A stretch of DNA of 14,923 nt from assembly GCA_020350085.1 (NCBI GenBank), contig CP070706.1, forward strand, positions 3,078,727-3,093,649, given 5' to 3'. Both the position numbers and the translations under genes were made by a program. This DNA is from Acidobacteriota bacterium. Lineage in GTDB: Bacteria; Acidobacteriota; Polarisedimenticolia; J045. The number at the start of each line of letters is the position of its first letter. Within the stretch, counting starts at the first letter, position 1. Positions 13,608-14,923 of this stretch are shown one piece after another. The notes beneath the pieces were generated by a model. The model searched no databases. It was not told where the DNA came from and saw nothing but the letters and a program-made list of their open reading frames with translations.

Positions 13608-14923
13608 TCAGCGGGACGGCCGGCGCGTACTGGCGACGACGGCGGGGTCTCGTCCCGGGCTCCAGACGGCGAGCGGTCGGCCGTCGGGCGACATCAGCAG
13701 ACCTGCCCGAAAGCCGAGCTGCTCAGCGGCAGTCATCAGTCGGGTGGCGCCGAGCATCTGATCCTCGCGCGTGAGCTGCTCCCAGGACGGGTCGAGGGTG
13801 GCGACGAAAAGGGCGCCCGCCGGCGTCGTATCGATCAGCGGCACGATCGCCTCGAAATGATCCGGAGACACGGCCGCGGTCGGTGGCGTGGCGGGAGGCA
13901 AGAACAGTGTGACGACGAGGATCAGCGCGGCCAGCGCCAGGCCGATCCCCGTGAACCACCACAGCCAACTCACGCCGGCGGGCGGCTCCGCGGCGCCGAC
14001 GAGCGGCTCGCTGCGCACGTTGCGGAAATGCTTGAGGATCGCCTGGTCTGGATCGGCGGGGGCAGAAGCGGAGAGCGGGGCTTCGGCCTTCTCGCTCGTC
14101 CTGGCGAGCGGGATCGTTTCTTCCACAGGCTCCTGGCGCGTCAGCCGCTCGTCGAGACGGGCGCGCGTTTCGAGCATCAACCGGCGCCAGGCGGCGTGGC
14201 GAGCGTGAGCCGCAGGGTCCCTCTTGTGAGCCGACATCGCCCTGTCGATCGCCGTCTCGAGCCTTTGCAGAACCAGCGCTGCGAGATGCCGGTCGCGTTC
14301 GATGCACGTCGCGTCGGCGCCGGCATCCAGATCGCGCCGCGAAAGAGAGCAGGTCGCGTAGACCTCCCACAGGACGAGCTGATCCGGCTCCACGCGTCCC
14401 AGCTCGAGGGCGCGCAGCACGTCGTGGACCTCTTCGATCGGGACCCAGAGGATCTCGGGCTCGATCTTGTGCGAGCCCTGGATCGCCTCGCATTGGCGCG
14501 CCATCTCCTCCGCCAATGTCGCGAGAACTTCCAGATCGAGCGGCGAGGGAAGCAGCAGCGCGGCGGCCTCGAGCACGGGCTGCGCGGTCTTGGGCACCGA
14601 TTCGGTCGCCGGCCCTTCGAGATAGTCATTCGTTTCGCTCGTCAGACACGCGAGGCCGGTCAGCTCGCCGCCCATCGCCAGCAGCGCGGCAGGGTCGCTG
14701 ACGAGGGCTTCGTCGGTGCGCTGCAATTTCTGCGCCCGCTGACGCAGCGCTACCGCGCGGAGCACCATGGCTCGAGCCGTGCCCTCGGGAACCAGCACGC
14801 GCTTCTCGGCGATCAGAGCCAGCGCGGCCAGCTCCTCCGAGGTCGATCCCGGCCAGAACCGCTGCGAGACCGCCATCGCGAAGCCGAGGCTGCCGAGGGG
14901 CAACGCATCGAGCAGCTGCTCGA
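13608..14923 (-). CDS. Single-pass membrane protein of unknown family; N-terminus beyond window edge
   Basis: I do not recognise this protein. The frame stays open from the stop at 13608 to the right edge (437 residues seen), with no start that looks authentic near the edge, so the true N-terminus lies outside the window. The first 310 or so residues look soluble and mainly helical, rich in Ala, Leu, Glu and Arg (for example LEAAALLLPSPLDLEVLATL and RRLMLETRARLDERLTRQ), with possible coiled-coil stretches. A Pro/Ala-rich linker leads to one strong membrane helix (WLWWFTGIGLALAALILVVT, encoded near 13970-13905). About 90 residues follow, with SPDHFEAIVPLIDTTPAGALFVATL and a short C-terminal domain. 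Predicted topology is a large cytoplasmic part and a small periplasmic tail. The PilZ gene follows 11 bp downstream. No enzymatic motif is visible. Confidence 0.7.
   Translation of the reverse strand, partial: EQLLDALPLGSLGFAMAVSQRFWPGSTSEELAALALIAEKRVLVPEGTARAMVLRAVALRQRAQKLQRTDEALVSDPAALLAMGGELTGLACLTSETNDYLEGPATESVPKTAQPVLEAAALLLPSPLDLEVLATLAEEMARQCEAIQGSHKIEPEILWVPIEEVHDVLRALELGRVEPDQLVLWEVYATCSLSRRDLDAGADATCIERDRHLAALVLQRLETAIDRAMSAHKRDPAAHARHAAWRRLMLETRARLDERLTRQEPVEETIPLARTSEKAEAPLSASAPADPDQAILKHFRNVRSEPLVGAAEPPAGVSWLWWFTGIGLALAALILVVTLFLPPATPPTAAVSPDHFEAIVPLIDTTPAGALFVATLDPSWEQLTREDQMLGATRLMTAAEQLGFRAGLLMSPDGRPLAVWSPGRDPAVVASTRRPSR

Overview
This is a dense, high-GC window (roughly two-thirds G+C by eye) with almost no non-coding DNA. 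It comes from a Gram-negative-type bacterium: it encodes a predicted outer-membrane beta-barrel, a secreted peptidoglycan amidase, a PilZ protein and an NtrC-type two-component pair. GatC and GatA indicate indirect aminoacylation of Gln-tRNA and/or Asn-tRNA. The gene content would fit Myxococcota and other former Deltaproteobacteria, or Acidobacteriota, but nothing here decides the phylum. No mobile elements, tRNA or rRNA genes, or CRISPR arrays were found.

Left block (1-6614, all minus strand, reading right to left): an ABC ATPase, a 12-helix ABC-2-like permease, a small secreted protein of unknown function, gatC, gatA, and an N-acetylmuramoyl-L-alanine amidase that runs off the left edge. 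Most junctions are tight: ATPase/permease overlap by 13 bp, permease/secreted protein share ATGA, gatC/gatA share GTGA, and gatA/amidase share TGATG. The only gap is 30 bp in front of gatC. The block reads as one translationally coupled operon that mixes envelope export or biogenesis with the tRNA amidotransferase.

Divergent control region (6615-6798): this is the only sizeable intergenic gap. It holds an AT-rich island with candidate -10 elements on both strands, followed by a GC-rich inverted repeat built on a perfect 14-bp palindrome in the predicted leader of the plus-strand operon.

Right block (6799-13169, plus strand): an outer-membrane protein with an N-terminal carboxypeptidase-regulatory-like domain; a large sensor kinase with an N-terminal helix, a predicted periplasmic PDZ domain, about nine more helices, GAF, PAS and kinase domains; and a sigma-54-dependent NtrC-family response regulator. 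Each of the three has a good Shine-Dalgarno sequence. The most interesting hypothesis in the window is that the PDZ domain monitors the state of outer-membrane proteins (possibly the co-transcribed one, which ends in Phe) and signals through the kinase to a sigma-54 regulon.

Right edge (13213-14923, minus strand, convergent with the regulator): a single-pass membrane protein of unknown family, truncated at its N-terminus by the window edge, followed by a small PilZ-domain protein.
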